A stretch of DNA of 64,000 bases from Streptomyces sp. WZ.A104 (GTDB lineage: Bacteria; Actinomycetota; Actinomycetes; Streptomycetales; Streptomycetaceae), in assembly GCF_002382885.1 (NCBI RefSeq), contig NZ_NWVL01000034.1:19531-83530 (forward strand). The letters run 5' to 3'. Positions 32,382 to 40,832 of this stretch are shown here, in pieces. The stretch's first letter is position 1. Every line of letters starts with the position of its first letter. Under the pieces are notes generated by a model. It did no database searches. It was not told where the DNA came from and saw only the letters and a program-made list of their open reading frames with translations. Both the position numbers and the translations under genes were made by a program.

Positions 32382-33455
32382 TCAGGAGGCGGCGCGCCTG
32401 GCCAGACCGAGCGCGTACTCCGGCCACCAGTCGCCGGCCGGCGGTCCGCCCCGGCAGGTGCCGTCGGACTCGCCCGGCCGCTTGATCCACAGGTAGGCGT
32501 CGAGCCGGTCGTCGCCGGTGTCGGTGGTCGGCGGAGTGCCGAGCCCCCGGCCGGGCGGGTTGCACCAGGCCTCGGCGCGGCCCCCGGGCAGGGGGCCGTT
32601 GCCGTTGCGGCTGGTGTCGATCACGTAGTGCGCGCCGCCGACGGAGTCGGAGAGCAGCCGGGCGTACTTCTTGACGCGCCCGTTGGACTGGAAGTTGGAG
32701 ACGTTCAGCGAGAAGCCGTCGGCGCGCTCGATCCCCGCCTGCTGGAGCGGCACGGCGATCTTGGACGGTTCCTCGATCCAGTCCGGGTTGCCCGCGTCCA
32801 GGTAGACCTTGGTGTTCGGCTGCGCCTTGAGTGTGTCCACCGCCTCGGAGAGCAGCTGGTAGCGCTCGGCGTGGTGCTGGGGCGGGGTGCAGCCGTCCGC
32901 GATGTGGGGGAGGGCGTCCGGCTCCAGGATCACGGTCGCCGGGGCGTCCCCGACGGCGGCGGCGAACTCCCCGATCCAGGCCCGGTAGGCGTCCGCGTCC
33001 TGCGCGCCGCCCGCGGAGTAGAGCCCGCAGTCCCGGTGCGGGATGTTGTACGCGACGAGCAGGATCGTCTTCCTGGTGCGGGAGGCCGCTTTCGCGGCGG
33101 CCCGGATCTGCGGGGCCGGGTCGTCCCACGCGGGCCAGTCGGCCACCGGCCGCCCGGAGATCCGCCGCAGGAGCTTCGCGTCCGCCTCGCGCCCCTCTTT
33201 CTCCCAGGTGCGGACCTGGCGGGCGGCGTCGCTGTTCGGGTCGACCCAGTACGGGGACGCGGCGCTCGGCGCGGGCTCGCCCCGGACGAGCTCGTTCGCC
33301 TCCTCGGCGGTGCGGGTGACGCGCGGCTCCGGTGTGGCACAGCCCGCGGTGAGGGCGGTCGCCAGGGCGAGGGCGGTCACGACGGGGAAAGTACGGAGAA
33401 GCGTGCGCGGGAGGGCGCGGGGGAAGGCACGGGGGACGACTCTGCGGCCGGACAT
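32382..33455 (-). CDS. Glycoside hydrolase family 6 lipoprotein (CslA-associated glucanase)
   Basis: 357 residues. The signal peptide ends in a lipobox (LTAGC), so the mature protein is anchored to the outer face of the membrane. GH6 motifs: TILLVAYNIPHRDCGLYSAG, ATVILEPDALPHI with the acid Asp, VYLDAGNPDWI, DGFSLNVSNFQS, YVIDTSRNGNG and EAWCNPPGRGLG. GH6 enzymes cleave beta-1,4-glucan by inversion. A GH6 gene of this kind accompanies cslA-glxA in other streptomycetes (cslZ, SCO2838 as I recall) and is thought to trim the tip glycan. Here it is 17.9 kb away, across the cluster. I see no CebR box in front of it. Confidence 0.92.
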   Translation of the reverse strand: MSGRRVVPRAFPRALPRTLLRTFPVVTALALATALTAGCATPEPRVTRTAEEANELVRGEPAPSAASPYWVDPNSDAARQVRTWEKEGREADAKLLRRISGRPVADWPAWDDPAPQIRAAAKAASRTRKTILLVAYNIPHRDCGLYSAGGAQDADAYRAWIGEFAAAVGDAPATVILEPDALPHIADGCTPPQHHAERYQLLSEAVDTLKAQPNTKVYLDAGNPDWIEEPSKIAVPLQQAGIERADGFSLNVSNFQSNGRVKKYARLLSDSVGGAHYVIDTSRNGNGPLPGGRAEAWCNPPGRGLGTPPTTDTGDDRLDAYLWIKRPGESDGTCRGGPPAGDWWPEYALGLARRAAS

Positions 33456-33504
33456 CCAGACCCCTCGGACGGCGGTGGCTCACGGCAGGGAAACGTGAGT
33501 AATC

Positions 33505-33520
33505 GTGACATAACGGTCAC
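33505..33520. promoter_or_regulatory. Inverted repeat upstream of the GH6 gene
   Basis: GTGAC (33505-33509), ATAACG, GTCAC (33516-33520): perfect 5-bp arms, about 50 bases upstream of the GH6 start in the only AT-richer patch there. Possible regulator site; the protein is unknown. Confidence 0.4.
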
Positions 33521-33560
33521 CGAGAGTGGCGGTGCGACACCATCCGCAACAGGGCGCCGC

Positions 33561-34544
33561 TCAGGTGGAGGCCGCCAGTGTGATCCCCAGCGGTGTGCGC
33601 TCGTACAGCACTTGGTGCCCGTAGCGCCGCGAGGTCAGCAGCCCCGCCCCGCGCAGCACCGACAGATGCGCCGATACGGAGGAGGGGGCGAGGCCGAGCC
33701 GGTGGGCCAGAGTGCTCGTGCCCGCCGGTTCGTCCAGCGCGCACAGCACGTCCGCCCTGGCCCGGCCCAGCAGCCGGGCCAGGGTCTGCGGGGTCCGCTC
33801 GCCGGCCTCGCTCCACAGCCCGCCGATCCCGCGCGCCGGGTAGACCACCGCGGGCTGCCACGGCTCCTCGAAGCCGCCCACCACGTCCGGCCAGACGAAC
33901 ACGCTCGGCATCAGCACCAGCCCCTGCCCGCCGAGCACCCGTTCGTGGTCGCCCCGCGTCCCGGTCACGGTCAGCGTGGAGCCGCGCCACCCCAGCTGCG
34001 GGCTCACCTCGCCCAGCAGTCGTTCGAAGCCGCTCTCCGCGAGCCGCCGGGAGTGGTAGGCGATGTCGGCCTCCAGCAGCGCCCGCAGCCGCGGCCAGTG
34101 CGGGGCGATCAGCACCTGCCAGGCCCGCTCCAGCAGATCGGCCAGCTGCTGTACGGCCCCGGCGGGGTCGTCCAGCATCCGCCGACCGGCCGCCGACTCC
34201 TGAAGGCCGGGCCGCTCCGCGAGAGCCGACGCCAGATCGGCTCGCGCCACCTCGGGATCGACCGCCCGCACGCCCGCGATCTCCTCCTCGAAGGTGGCCA
34301 GCGGGCCCAGCGGGGGTGGGCAGAGGAAGTCCGGGTTGTGGCCGCCCTCCGGCATGATCAGCCACAGCGGTCCGAGGTCCAGGTCCGAGGCGGCCGCGCG
34401 GATCTCCCGGAGCCAGGGCAGGTGGTAGCCGTGCCGTTGTGGGCGGGCCAGGGTGCGCACGGCCTCCTGCGTCTCCCAGAGCGGGGAGAGCGCGAACCGG
34501 CAGCGCAGCAGGTCACGCTCGCCGAAGTGCAGCTGGAACGGCAC
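33561..34544 (-). CDS. ArsR-type winged-helix regulator with DUF5937-like N-terminal domain
   Basis: 327 residues. The large N-terminal part (MPFQLHFGERDLLRCRFALSPLWET) matches the DUF5937-type domain found with C-terminal ArsR helices. The DNA-binding end is ARADVLCALDEPAGTSTLAHRL, then LAPSSVSAHLSVLRGAGLL and SRRYGHQVLYERTPLG. It is divergent from the MFS transporter 84 bases away and probably represses that transporter. No metal-binding Cys pair of classic ArsR proteins is visible, so the ligand is unlikely to be a metal. Confidence 0.88.
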   Translation of the reverse strand: MPFQLHFGERDLLRCRFALSPLWETQEAVRTLARPQRHGYHLPWLREIRAAASDLDLGPLWLIMPEGGHNPDFLCPPPLGPLATFEEEIAGVRAVDPEVARADLASALAERPGLQESAAGRRMLDDPAGAVQQLADLLERAWQVLIAPHWPRLRALLEADIAYHSRRLAESGFERLLGEVSPQLGWRGSTLTVTGTRGDHERVLGGQGLVLMPSVFVWPDVVGGFEEPWQPAVVYPARGIGGLWSEAGERTPQTLARLLGRARADVLCALDEPAGTSTLAHRLGLAPSSVSAHLSVLRGAGLLTSRRYGHQVLYERTPLGITLAAST

Positions 34545-34628
34545 GCTTCCCCTCCCGTGACCGGCCGCGAAGATTCGTCCCCGGCCGAAAGTCTACGGCG
34601 GCGGGCCGCCCGGCCCCAGGCTCTCCCC

Positions 34629-35921
34629 ATGTCCCTGGTGTCCTCCTCCGCCCCGCCCGCAGACTCCACCCCGCCCGCCGGCTACCGGGCCGTGTTCGCC
34701 GTCCCGGAGTTCCGCGCCGTCTTCGCCGCCCACCTGCTCTCCCTCCTCGGTGTCGTCGTCAGCGAACTCGCCCTCACCGTGCTCGTCTACGAGCTCACCG
34801 GCTCCCCGCTGCTCAGCGCCCTGACGTTCGCGCTGGGCCTGCTCCCGTACGTGATCGGCGGGACCCTGTTCGCCGGGGTCGCCGACCGCTACCCGGCCCG
34901 CCGGGTCCTGGTCGTCTGTGATCTGGTCTGCGCGGCCTGCGTCGCCGTGATGCTGGTGCCCGCCACCCCGGTCGCCGGACTCCTCGCCCTGCGCTGCCTG
35001 GTCGCCGCCGTCGCGCCCGTCTTCACCGGGACCCGGATGGCCGCCCTCACTGACATCCTGGGCGAGGGCGACCTCTACGTACTCGGCCGTTCCCTCCTGC
35101 GGATCGTCTCGCAGAGCGCGATGCTCATCGGCTTCGGCGCGGGCGGCGTGCTGCTCACCGTGCTCTCCCCGCGCGGTGCGATCACCGTCACCGTGGTCAC
35201 CTTCCTCTGCTCGGCCGCCCTGCTCCGCTTCGGCACCCGCGACCGCCCCGCCCGGACCGGCGACGGCGGTGGCACCCTGCTCAGGGAGTCGCTGGCCGGG
35301 GCCCGCCTGGTGCTGGGCGACCGCCGCGTCCGGGCGCTGCTGCTGCTGTTCTGGCTGCCCGCGATGTTCGTGGTGGCCCCGGAGGCGCTCGCCGCCCCGT
35401 ACGCCGACGCGATCGGGGCTTCGCCCGCCGCCATGGGGCTGCTGCTCTGCGCGATGGCCCTCGGGCACATCGCGGCCGAGCTGTTCGTCGGGTCCGCGCT
35501 CGGCCCCCGCACCCGCTCCCGGATTGTGCTGCCGGTCGCCGCCCTCGGTCTGCTGCCGCTCCTCGTGTACGCGGTCCGCCCCGGGCTGCCGCTCGCGCTC
35601 GCCGCCCTGGCGCTGGCCGGAATGGGCGCGGCCTACGTCATCGGACTCGACCAGTGGTTCGTGGACGCCGTCCCGCAGGAGCTGCGCGGCCGGGCCATGA
35701 CGCTGCTCACCGCCGGGCTGATGACCGTCCAGGGCCTCGGGATGGCGCTGGCGGGGCTCGCGGCGGAGTTCTTCCCCGTGCACCAGGTGGTCGCGGCATC
35801 CGGAGCCGTCGGTACCGTCTGCACGCTCCTCCTCGTGGCCGAGGTCCGCAGGACAGCTCCCGCACGTATGTCCGATACCGATGGGCGAGACGGGGCTGAC
35901 CGCCATATGACCAGTCGGTAA
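34629..35921 (+). CDS. Major facilitator superfamily transporter
   Basis: 430 residues with about 12 hydrophobic helices. Motif A is seen as GVADRYPARRVLVVCDLVCA after helix 2. MFS exporters of this kind remove antibiotics or other small molecules. The gene is divergent from the ArsR-type regulator, the usual arrangement for an inducible efflux pump. The C-terminal tail is charged. An ATG at 34629 was chosen because sequence upstream of it belongs to the divergent promoter. Confidence 0.92.
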   Translation: MSLVSSSAPPADSTPPAGYRAVFAVPEFRAVFAAHLLSLLGVVVSELALTVLVYELTGSPLLSALTFALGLLPYVIGGTLFAGVADRYPARRVLVVCDLVCAACVAVMLVPATPVAGLLALRCLVAAVAPVFTGTRMAALTDILGEGDLYVLGRSLLRIVSQSAMLIGFGAGGVLLTVLSPRGAITVTVVTFLCSAALLRFGTRDRPARTGDGGGTLLRESLAGARLVLGDRRVRALLLLFWLPAMFVVAPEALAAPYADAIGASPAAMGLLLCAMALGHIAAELFVGSALGPRTRSRIVLPVAALGLLPLLVYAVRPGLPLALAALALAGMGAAYVIGLDQWFVDAVPQELRGRAMTLLTAGLMTVQGLGMALAGLAAEFFPVHQVVAASGAVGTVCTLLLVAEVRRTAPARMSDTDGRDGADRHMTSR

Positions 35922-35931
35922 GGTCGGTGCC

Positions 35932-36441
35932 GTGCCGAAGCCGCTCAGCCTTCCCTTCGATCCCATCGCCCGCGCCGAGGAACTCTGGCGGCAGCGCTGG
36001 GGACCCGTGCCCTCGATGGGGGCGATCACCTCGATCATGCGGGCCCAGCAGATCCTGCTCGCCGAGGTCGACGCCGTCGTCAAGCCGTACGGGCTGACCT
36101 TCGCCCGGTACGAGGCGCTGGTGCTGCTCACCTTCTCCAAGGCGGGCGAGCTGCCGATGTCGAAGATCGGGGAGCGGCTGATGGTGCACCCCACGTCGGT
36201 GACCAACACCGTGGACCGGCTGGTGAAGTCCGGTCTGGTCGGCAAGCGCCCGAACCCCAACGACGGCCGCGGCACGCTCGCCTCCATCACCGACAAGGGC
36301 CGCGAAGTCGTCGAGGCGGCCACCCGGGACCTGGTCGCCATCGACTTCGGGCTCGGCGTGTACGACTCCGAGGAGTGCGCCGAGATCTTCGCCATGCTGC
36401 GGCCGCTGCGGGTGGCGGCCCAGGACTTCGAGGAGAAGTGA
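35932..36441 (+). CDS. MarR-family regulator near icmA
   Basis: 169 residues from GTG 35932, 10 bases after the MFS gene. MarR fold: AITSIMRAQQILLAEVDAVV, PYGLTFARYEALVLLTFSKAGELPMSKIGERLM in part, recognition helix HPTSVTNTVDRLVKSGLVG and wing RPNPNDGRGTLASITDKG. It lies upstream of icmA, whose start is preceded by a perfect palindrome of the size a MarR dimer binds, so control of icmA is likely. The start codon has a poor ribosome site; translation may depend on the upstream gene. Confidence 0.92.
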   Translation: MPKPLSLPFDPIARAEELWRQRWGPVPSMGAITSIMRAQQILLAEVDAVVKPYGLTFARYEALVLLTFSKAGELPMSKIGERLMVHPTSVTNTVDRLVKSGLVGKRPNPNDGRGTLASITDKGREVVEAATRDLVAIDFGLGVYDSEECAEIFAMLRPLRVAAQDFEEK

Positions 36442-36508
36442 GCGCGGCCCCCGGCGGGGCGGGGGCCCGCGCGAAGATCGCCCCGGCCGCCCGGCTACGC
36501 TCGTCGGC

Positions 36509-36835
36509 ATGAAACAGAACGTGCTCACCCGCTACCGGGTGATGGCCTACGCCACCGCCATCTGGCTGCTCGTGTTCACTGCGGCGATCATCGCGAAGCG
36601 CGGGTTCGGGATCGGCGACACCGTGCTGATCTCCCAGGTCCACGGCGTGCTGTTCATCGTCTACGTCGTCTTCGCCTTCGATCTCGGCTCCAAGGCGAAG
36701 TGGCCGTTCGGCAAGCTCCTGTGGGTGCTGGCGGCGGGCTGCATCCCCTTCGCCTCCTTCTTCGTCGAGCCGAAGATCAGCCGTGAGGCCCAGGAGCTGG
36801 TCACCAAGCCCGCCCCGGCGGCCGCGAAAGCCTGA
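36509..36835 (+). CDS. DUF3817 small membrane protein (second copy)
   Basis: 108 residues with three or four membrane helices (AYATAIWLLVFTAAIIA, HGVLFIVYVVFAFDLGSKAKWPFGK, AAGCIPFASFFVEPKI). The HGVLFIVYVVF...KAKWP core is the same as in the copy at 9895-10245, with a different cytosolic tail rich in Ala/Pro. In this place, between MarR and icmA, the gene order is conserved in other streptomycetes as far as I recall. Function unknown. Confidence 0.9.
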   Translation: MKQNVLTRYRVMAYATAIWLLVFTAAIIAKRGFGIGDTVLISQVHGVLFIVYVVFAFDLGSKAKWPFGKLLWVLAAGCIPFASFFVEPKISREAQELVTKPAPAAAKA

Positions 36836-36900
36836 CCGAACCGCTCCGCGGCTCGACCCCGACCGCCCCGCGCGAAAGCGCCGGGCGGTTTGCCATCGAC

Positions 36901-36924
36901 ATTTACTAGGACGTCCTAGTAAAT
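36901..36924. promoter_or_regulatory. Perfect 24-bp palindrome 8 bases before icmA
   Basis: ATTTACTAGGAC (36901-36912) is followed at once by its exact reverse complement GTCCTAGTAAAT (36913-36924). It overlaps the expected promoter/leader of icmA, so a bound dimer would block transcription. The best candidate regulator is the MarR protein at 35932-36441. Confidence 0.85.
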
Positions 36925-36931
36925 TCGAAGC

Positions 36932-38632
36932 ATGGACGCTGACGCGATCGAGGAAGGCCGCCTCCGCTGGCAGGCCCGCTACGACAAGGCCCGCAAGCGT
37001 GACGCGGACTTCACCACGCTCTCCGGGGACCCGGTGGAGCCCGCGTACGGGCCCCGCCCCGGCGACACGTACGAGGGATTCGAGCGGATCGGCTGGCCGG
37101 GGGAGTACCCCTTCACCCGGGGCCTGCACGCCACCGGCTACCGGGGCCGCACCTGGACCATCCGCCAGTTCGCGGGGTTCGGCAACGCCGAGCAGACCAA
37201 CGAGCGCTACAAGATGATCCTGGCCGCGGGCGGCGGTGGGCTCAGCGTCGCCTTCGACATGCCGACGCTCATGGGCCGCGACTCCGACGATCCGCGCTCG
37301 CTCGGCGAGGTCGGCCACTGCGGGGTCGCCATCGACTCCGCCGCCGACATGGAGATCCTGTTCGGTGACATCCCCCTCGGTGACGTCACCACCTCCATGA
37401 CGATCAGCGGCCCCGCCGTCCCCGTCTTCTGCATGTACCTGGTCGCGGCCGAGCGCCAGGGCATCGACCCCGGGGTGCTCAACGGCACGCTCCAGACGGA
37501 CATCTTCAAGGAGTACATCGCGCAGAAGGAGTGGCTCTTCCAGCCCGAGCCCCATCTGCGCCTCATCGGCGACCTGATGGAGCACTGCGCCCGCGACATC
37601 CCCGCCTACAAGCCGCTCTCCGTCTCCGGCTACCACATCCGCGAAGCCGGGGCGACGGCCGCGCAGGAGCTGGCGTACACCCTGGCCGACGGCTTCGGCT
37701 ACGTGGAGCTGGGCCTCTCCCGGGGCCTGGACGTCGACACCTTCGCCCCCGGGCTCTCCTTCTTCTTCGACGCGCACCTCGACTTCTTCGAGGAGATCGC
37801 CAAGTTCCGCGCCGCCCGCCGCATCTGGGCCCGCTGGATGAAGGAGACGTACGGCGCCAGGACCGACAAGGCGCAGTGGCTGCGCTTCCACACCCAGACC
37901 GCCGGGGTCTCCCTCACCGCGCAGCAGCCGTACAACAACGTCGTCCGCACGGCGGTGGAGGCTCTCTCCGCCGTCCTCGGCGGCACGAACTCGCTCCACA
38001 CCAACGCCCTCGACGAGACGCTCGCCCTGCCCTCCGAGCAGGCCGCCGAGATCGCCCTGCGCACCCAGCAGGTGCTCATGGAGGAGACCGGCGTCGCCAA
38101 TGTGGCCGACCCGCTGGGCGGCTCCTGGTACGTGGAGCAGCTCACCGACCGGATCGAGGCCGAGGCCGAGAAGATCTTCGACCAGATCAAGGAACGCGGC
38201 ACCCGGGCCCATCCCGACGGGCAGCACCCCATCGGGCCGATGACCTCCGGCATCCTGCGCGGCATCGAGGACGGCTGGTTCACCGGCGAGATCGCGGAGT
38301 CCGCCTTCCGCTACCAGCAGGCCCTGGAGAAGGGCGACAAGCGGGTCGTCGGCGTCAACGTCCACCACGGCTCGGTCACCGGCGACCTGGAGATCCTCCG
38401 GGTCAGCCACGAGGTCGAGCGCGACCAGGTCAGCCAGCTCGCCGACCGCAAGGCCGCCCGCGACGACGCGAAGGTCACCGCCGCCCTGGACGCGATGCTG
38501 GCCGCCGCCCGCGACGGCTCGAACATGATCGCGCCGATGCTGGACGCGGTACGGGCAGAGGCCACGCTCGGCGAGATCTGCGGGGTGCTGCGCGAGGAGT
38601 GGGGCACGTACACGGAGCCGCCGGGCTTCTGA
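36932..38632 (+). CDS. icmA: Isobutyryl-CoA mutase large subunit IcmA
   Basis: 566 residues, the exact length of streptomycete IcmA. The whole TIM barrel of the methylmalonyl-CoA-mutase family is present: RQFAGFGNAEQTNERYK, GGGLSVAFDMPTLMGRDSDD, MTISGPAVPVFCMYL, SVSGYHIREAGATAAQE and HTQTAGVSLTAQQPYNNVVR. The B12-binding domain is missing, as expected for IcmA, which uses a separate small subunit IcmB encoded elsewhere. The enzyme interconverts isobutyryl-CoA and n-butyryl-CoA, linking valine breakdown to butyrate-derived polyketide units. Probably repressed through the palindrome at 36901-36924. Confidence 0.95.
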   Translation: MDADAIEEGRLRWQARYDKARKRDADFTTLSGDPVEPAYGPRPGDTYEGFERIGWPGEYPFTRGLHATGYRGRTWTIRQFAGFGNAEQTNERYKMILAAGGGGLSVAFDMPTLMGRDSDDPRSLGEVGHCGVAIDSAADMEILFGDIPLGDVTTSMTISGPAVPVFCMYLVAAERQGIDPGVLNGTLQTDIFKEYIAQKEWLFQPEPHLRLIGDLMEHCARDIPAYKPLSVSGYHIREAGATAAQELAYTLADGFGYVELGLSRGLDVDTFAPGLSFFFDAHLDFFEEIAKFRAARRIWARWMKETYGARTDKAQWLRFHTQTAGVSLTAQQPYNNVVRTAVEALSAVLGGTNSLHTNALDETLALPSEQAAEIALRTQQVLMEETGVANVADPLGGSWYVEQLTDRIEAEAEKIFDQIKERGTRAHPDGQHPIGPMTSGILRGIEDGWFTGEIAESAFRYQQALEKGDKRVVGVNVHHGSVTGDLEILRVSHEVERDQVSQLADRKAARDDAKVTAALDAMLAAARDGSNMIAPMLDAVRAEATLGEICGVLREEWGTYTEPPGF

Positions 38633-38663
38633 GAGCGGTGGGGAGGGCCTCAGCCCTTGCCGG

Positions 38664-40067
38664 TCATGGGCCCTCCCCCCGGAACGTCAGCACGAACAGC
38701 GCACCGCCGCCCGGCGCCGCCCGTACCGTCAGCTCCGCCCCGTGCGCGCGGGCGATCTGCCGGGCCATCGCCAGCCCCAGCCCGGAGCCGGGCAGGGCAC
38801 GTGCCGCCTCGGCCCGGTAGAAGCGGTCGAAGACATACGGGAGGTCCTCGGCCGCGATCCCCGGGCCGTGGTCCCGGACGGTCAGCTCAACGCCGCCCCC
38901 GTACGAGGCGAGCCCCACCTCCACCGGCGCGTCCGGCGGGCTGAACTTGGCCGCGTTGTCCAGCAGGTTCGTCAGCAGCCGGGCCAGCCGCGCCGGTACC
39001 CCGGGCCGCGTCGCCTCCGCCGCCCCCGGCCTCATGTCCAGCGAGAACCGGACGCGCGGCCAGTGCGTACGGGCCGTGGCCACCGCGTGCTCCGCCAGCC
39101 CCGCGATCCGTACCTCCTCCAGCAGCGGCAGCGGCTCCTCGTCCCGGGCCAGCTCGATCAGGTCGTTCACCAGCCCGGTCACCTCCCGGATCTGCCGCCC
39201 CAGCGCCCCCGACGCCCGCTCCCGCTGCGCGGGCGTCAGCCGGTCCGCGCGGGCCAGCAGCTCCGCGTTGGTGCGCAGCGCGGTCAGCGGGGTCCGCAGC
39301 TCGTGCGAGGCGTCCGCGACCAGCCGGCGCTGGGAGCTCACCGACTGCTCCAGCTCCCCGAGCATGGTGTTGAAGCTGGCGGCCAGGCGCGTCACCTCGT
39401 CCTGGCGCCCGGGCGGGCCCGGCGGCAGCTCGATGCGGTGGCGCGGGTCCCGGGTCGCCGCGATCCGCTCGGCGGTCGAGGTCAGTCGGGCCACCGGGGC
39501 CAGACCGGTGCGCGAGACCGCGTACCCGAGCAGCCCAGCCAGCAGGACGCCCGCCCCGCCGACCGCCGCGAGCAGCACGGCCGCCTGCCGCACACCCCGC
39601 TCCACCGGGTCCGCGCGCAGCGCCACCTGGAGCGCCCGCCCGTCCCCGAACGGGGTCGTCAGCATCCGCAGCGGCTGCCCGAAGCGGGTGGCATTGCTGA
39701 AGTACGGGGCCCGCGTCCCCGCCGCCACCTCCCGTACGGGGGCGGAGACGGGCAGCAGATAGGCGGCCTCCGGGTCCGATGCCGGGTCGGCCGGGACCAC
39801 CTGGGCGCAGGCCGGGGCGGAGAGGAAGCGGCACTCGCCCGCCACGATCTGCGGGCCCTGGCCCCGGTTCTCCTGGATCACCCGGGTCGCGGACTGGGTG
39901 AGCGACAGGTCCAGCTGATGCAGGAGCTCGTAGCGGATCACGAAGAACGCCGCCGCGCACACCCCGACGGCGACCAGCGCCACCGCCGCCGAGGCCGCGA
40001 GCGCCAGGCGCGTACGCAGCGGCCGCCTGCGCCGCCAGCGGGCGCCCAGCCGCCGCACCCCGCTCAC
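38664..40067 (-). CDS. Sensor histidine kinase
   Basis: 467 residues; GTG 40067 overlaps the response-regulator stop. Transmembrane helix 1 (about 20-45: TRLALAASAAVALVAVGVCA), an extracytoplasmic domain of about 110 residues with two Cys (ECRFLSAPACAQV, likely a disulfide), helix 2 (AAVLLAAVGGAGVLLAGLLG), HAMP, then DASHELRTPLTALRTNAELL with the phospho-acceptor His. ATPase motifs: LLDNAAKFSPPDAPVEV, DHGPGIAAEDLPYVFDRF and GSGLGLAMARQI. The pair is divergent from a murG-like gene and is probably an envelope sensor for it. Confidence 0.94.
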   Translation of the reverse strand: MSGVRRLGARWRRRRPLRTRLALAASAAVALVAVGVCAAAFFVIRYELLHQLDLSLTQSATRVIQENRGQGPQIVAGECRFLSAPACAQVVPADPASDPEAAYLLPVSAPVREVAAGTRAPYFSNATRFGQPLRMLTTPFGDGRALQVALRADPVERGVRQAAVLLAAVGGAGVLLAGLLGYAVSRTGLAPVARLTSTAERIAATRDPRHRIELPPGPPGRQDEVTRLAASFNTMLGELEQSVSSQRRLVADASHELRTPLTALRTNAELLARADRLTPAQRERASGALGRQIREVTGLVNDLIELARDEEPLPLLEEVRIAGLAEHAVATARTHWPRVRFSLDMRPGAAEATRPGVPARLARLLTNLLDNAAKFSPPDAPVEVGLASYGGGVELTVRDHGPGIAAEDLPYVFDRFYRAEAARALPGSGLGLAMARQIARAHGAELTVRAAPGGGALFVLTFRGEGP

Positions 40068-40759
40068 GCCACGTCCAGCCGGTAGCCGAGCCCGTGCACG
40101 GTGTGGACGAGGCGCGGTTCGCCGCCCGCCTCCAGCTTGCGGCGCAGATAACCCACGTACACCGCGAGCGAGTTGGAGTCCGGGCCGAAGTCCTGGCCCC
40201 AGACCCGCTCCAGGATCACCTCGCGCGGCAGCACCTGGCCCGGGTGCCGGAGCAGCAGCTCCAGCAGGGCGGCTTCGGTGCGCGAGAACTCCACCGGGCG
40301 GCCGCCGCGACGCCCGGTCCGGGCCACCGGGTCCAGCGTCAGATCCGCGAAGGACAGATCCCCGTCCGGGGCGGGCGGCGCGGCCCGCCGCAGCAACGCC
40401 CGCACCCGCGCCACCAGTTCGTCCAGCGCGAACGGCTTCACCAGATAGTCGTCGGCCCCCGCCTCCAGCCCGTCCACCCGCTCGGCCACCGACGACAGCG
40501 CCGTCAGGACCAGCACCGGCGTCCGGTCCTCCATCGCCCGCAGCCTCCGGCAGACCGCGAGTCCGTCGAGCACCGGCATCATCACGTCCAGGACCAGCGC
40601 GTCCGGCTGCCAGGCCGCCACCGCCGACAGCGCCGCCAGACCGTCGCCGACGCCCCGGACCTCGTACCCCTCGACCCGCAGCCCGTCCTCGACGGCGGCC
40701 CGCACTTCCGGCTCGTCCTCGGCCACCAGAATCCTGCTCGTACTCCGCGTGCCGCTCAT
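40064..40759 (-). CDS. OmpR-family response regulator
   Basis: 231 residues from ATG 40759; GGGGT lies 9 bases upstream, whereas it is directly adjacent to the alternative ATG 40768. Receiver: ILVAEDEPEVRAAVEDGL, Asp in ALVLDVMMPVLDG, Thr/Ala in VLVLTALSS and Lys in DDYLVKPFALDEL. The winged helix ends VYVGYLRRKLEAGGEPRLVH. It is followed by its kinase with a 4-base overlap. A pair of TCTTA repeats 11 bp apart in the divergent promoter (40793-40810) is the likely binding site. Confidence 0.93.
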   Translation of the reverse strand: MSGTRSTSRILVAEDEPEVRAAVEDGLRVEGYEVRGVGDGLAALSAVAAWQPDALVLDVMMPVLDGLAVCRRLRAMEDRTPVLVLTALSSVAERVDGLEAGADDYLVKPFALDELVARVRALLRRAAPPAPDGDLSFADLTLDPVARTGRRGGRPVEFSRTEAALLELLLRHPGQVLPREVILERVWGQDFGPDSNSLAVYVGYLRRKLEAGGEPRLVHTVHGLGYRLDVA

Positions 40760-40792
40760 GCCGTTCATACCCCGAAGACTGCCAAACCGGAC

Positions 40793-40810
40793 TCTTAGAA
40801 CCTTCTTAAG
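40793..40810. promoter_or_regulatory. TCTTA direct repeats between response regulator and murG-like gene
   Basis: TCTTAGAA (40793-40800) and TCTTAAG (40804-40810) start 11 bp apart in the 73-base divergent gap. The 11-bp spacing fits an OmpR-type dimer and suggests joint control of the two-component operon and the murG-like operon. Confidence 0.55.
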
Positions 40811-40832
40811 CCGCACCCCGAGAGTGGCGGCC

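Noticed and set aside
33456..33560. CebR cellulose-repressor box before the GH6 gene
   Set aside because: The known palindrome TGGGAGCGCTCCCA is absent; only the GTGAC/GTCAC repeat is present.
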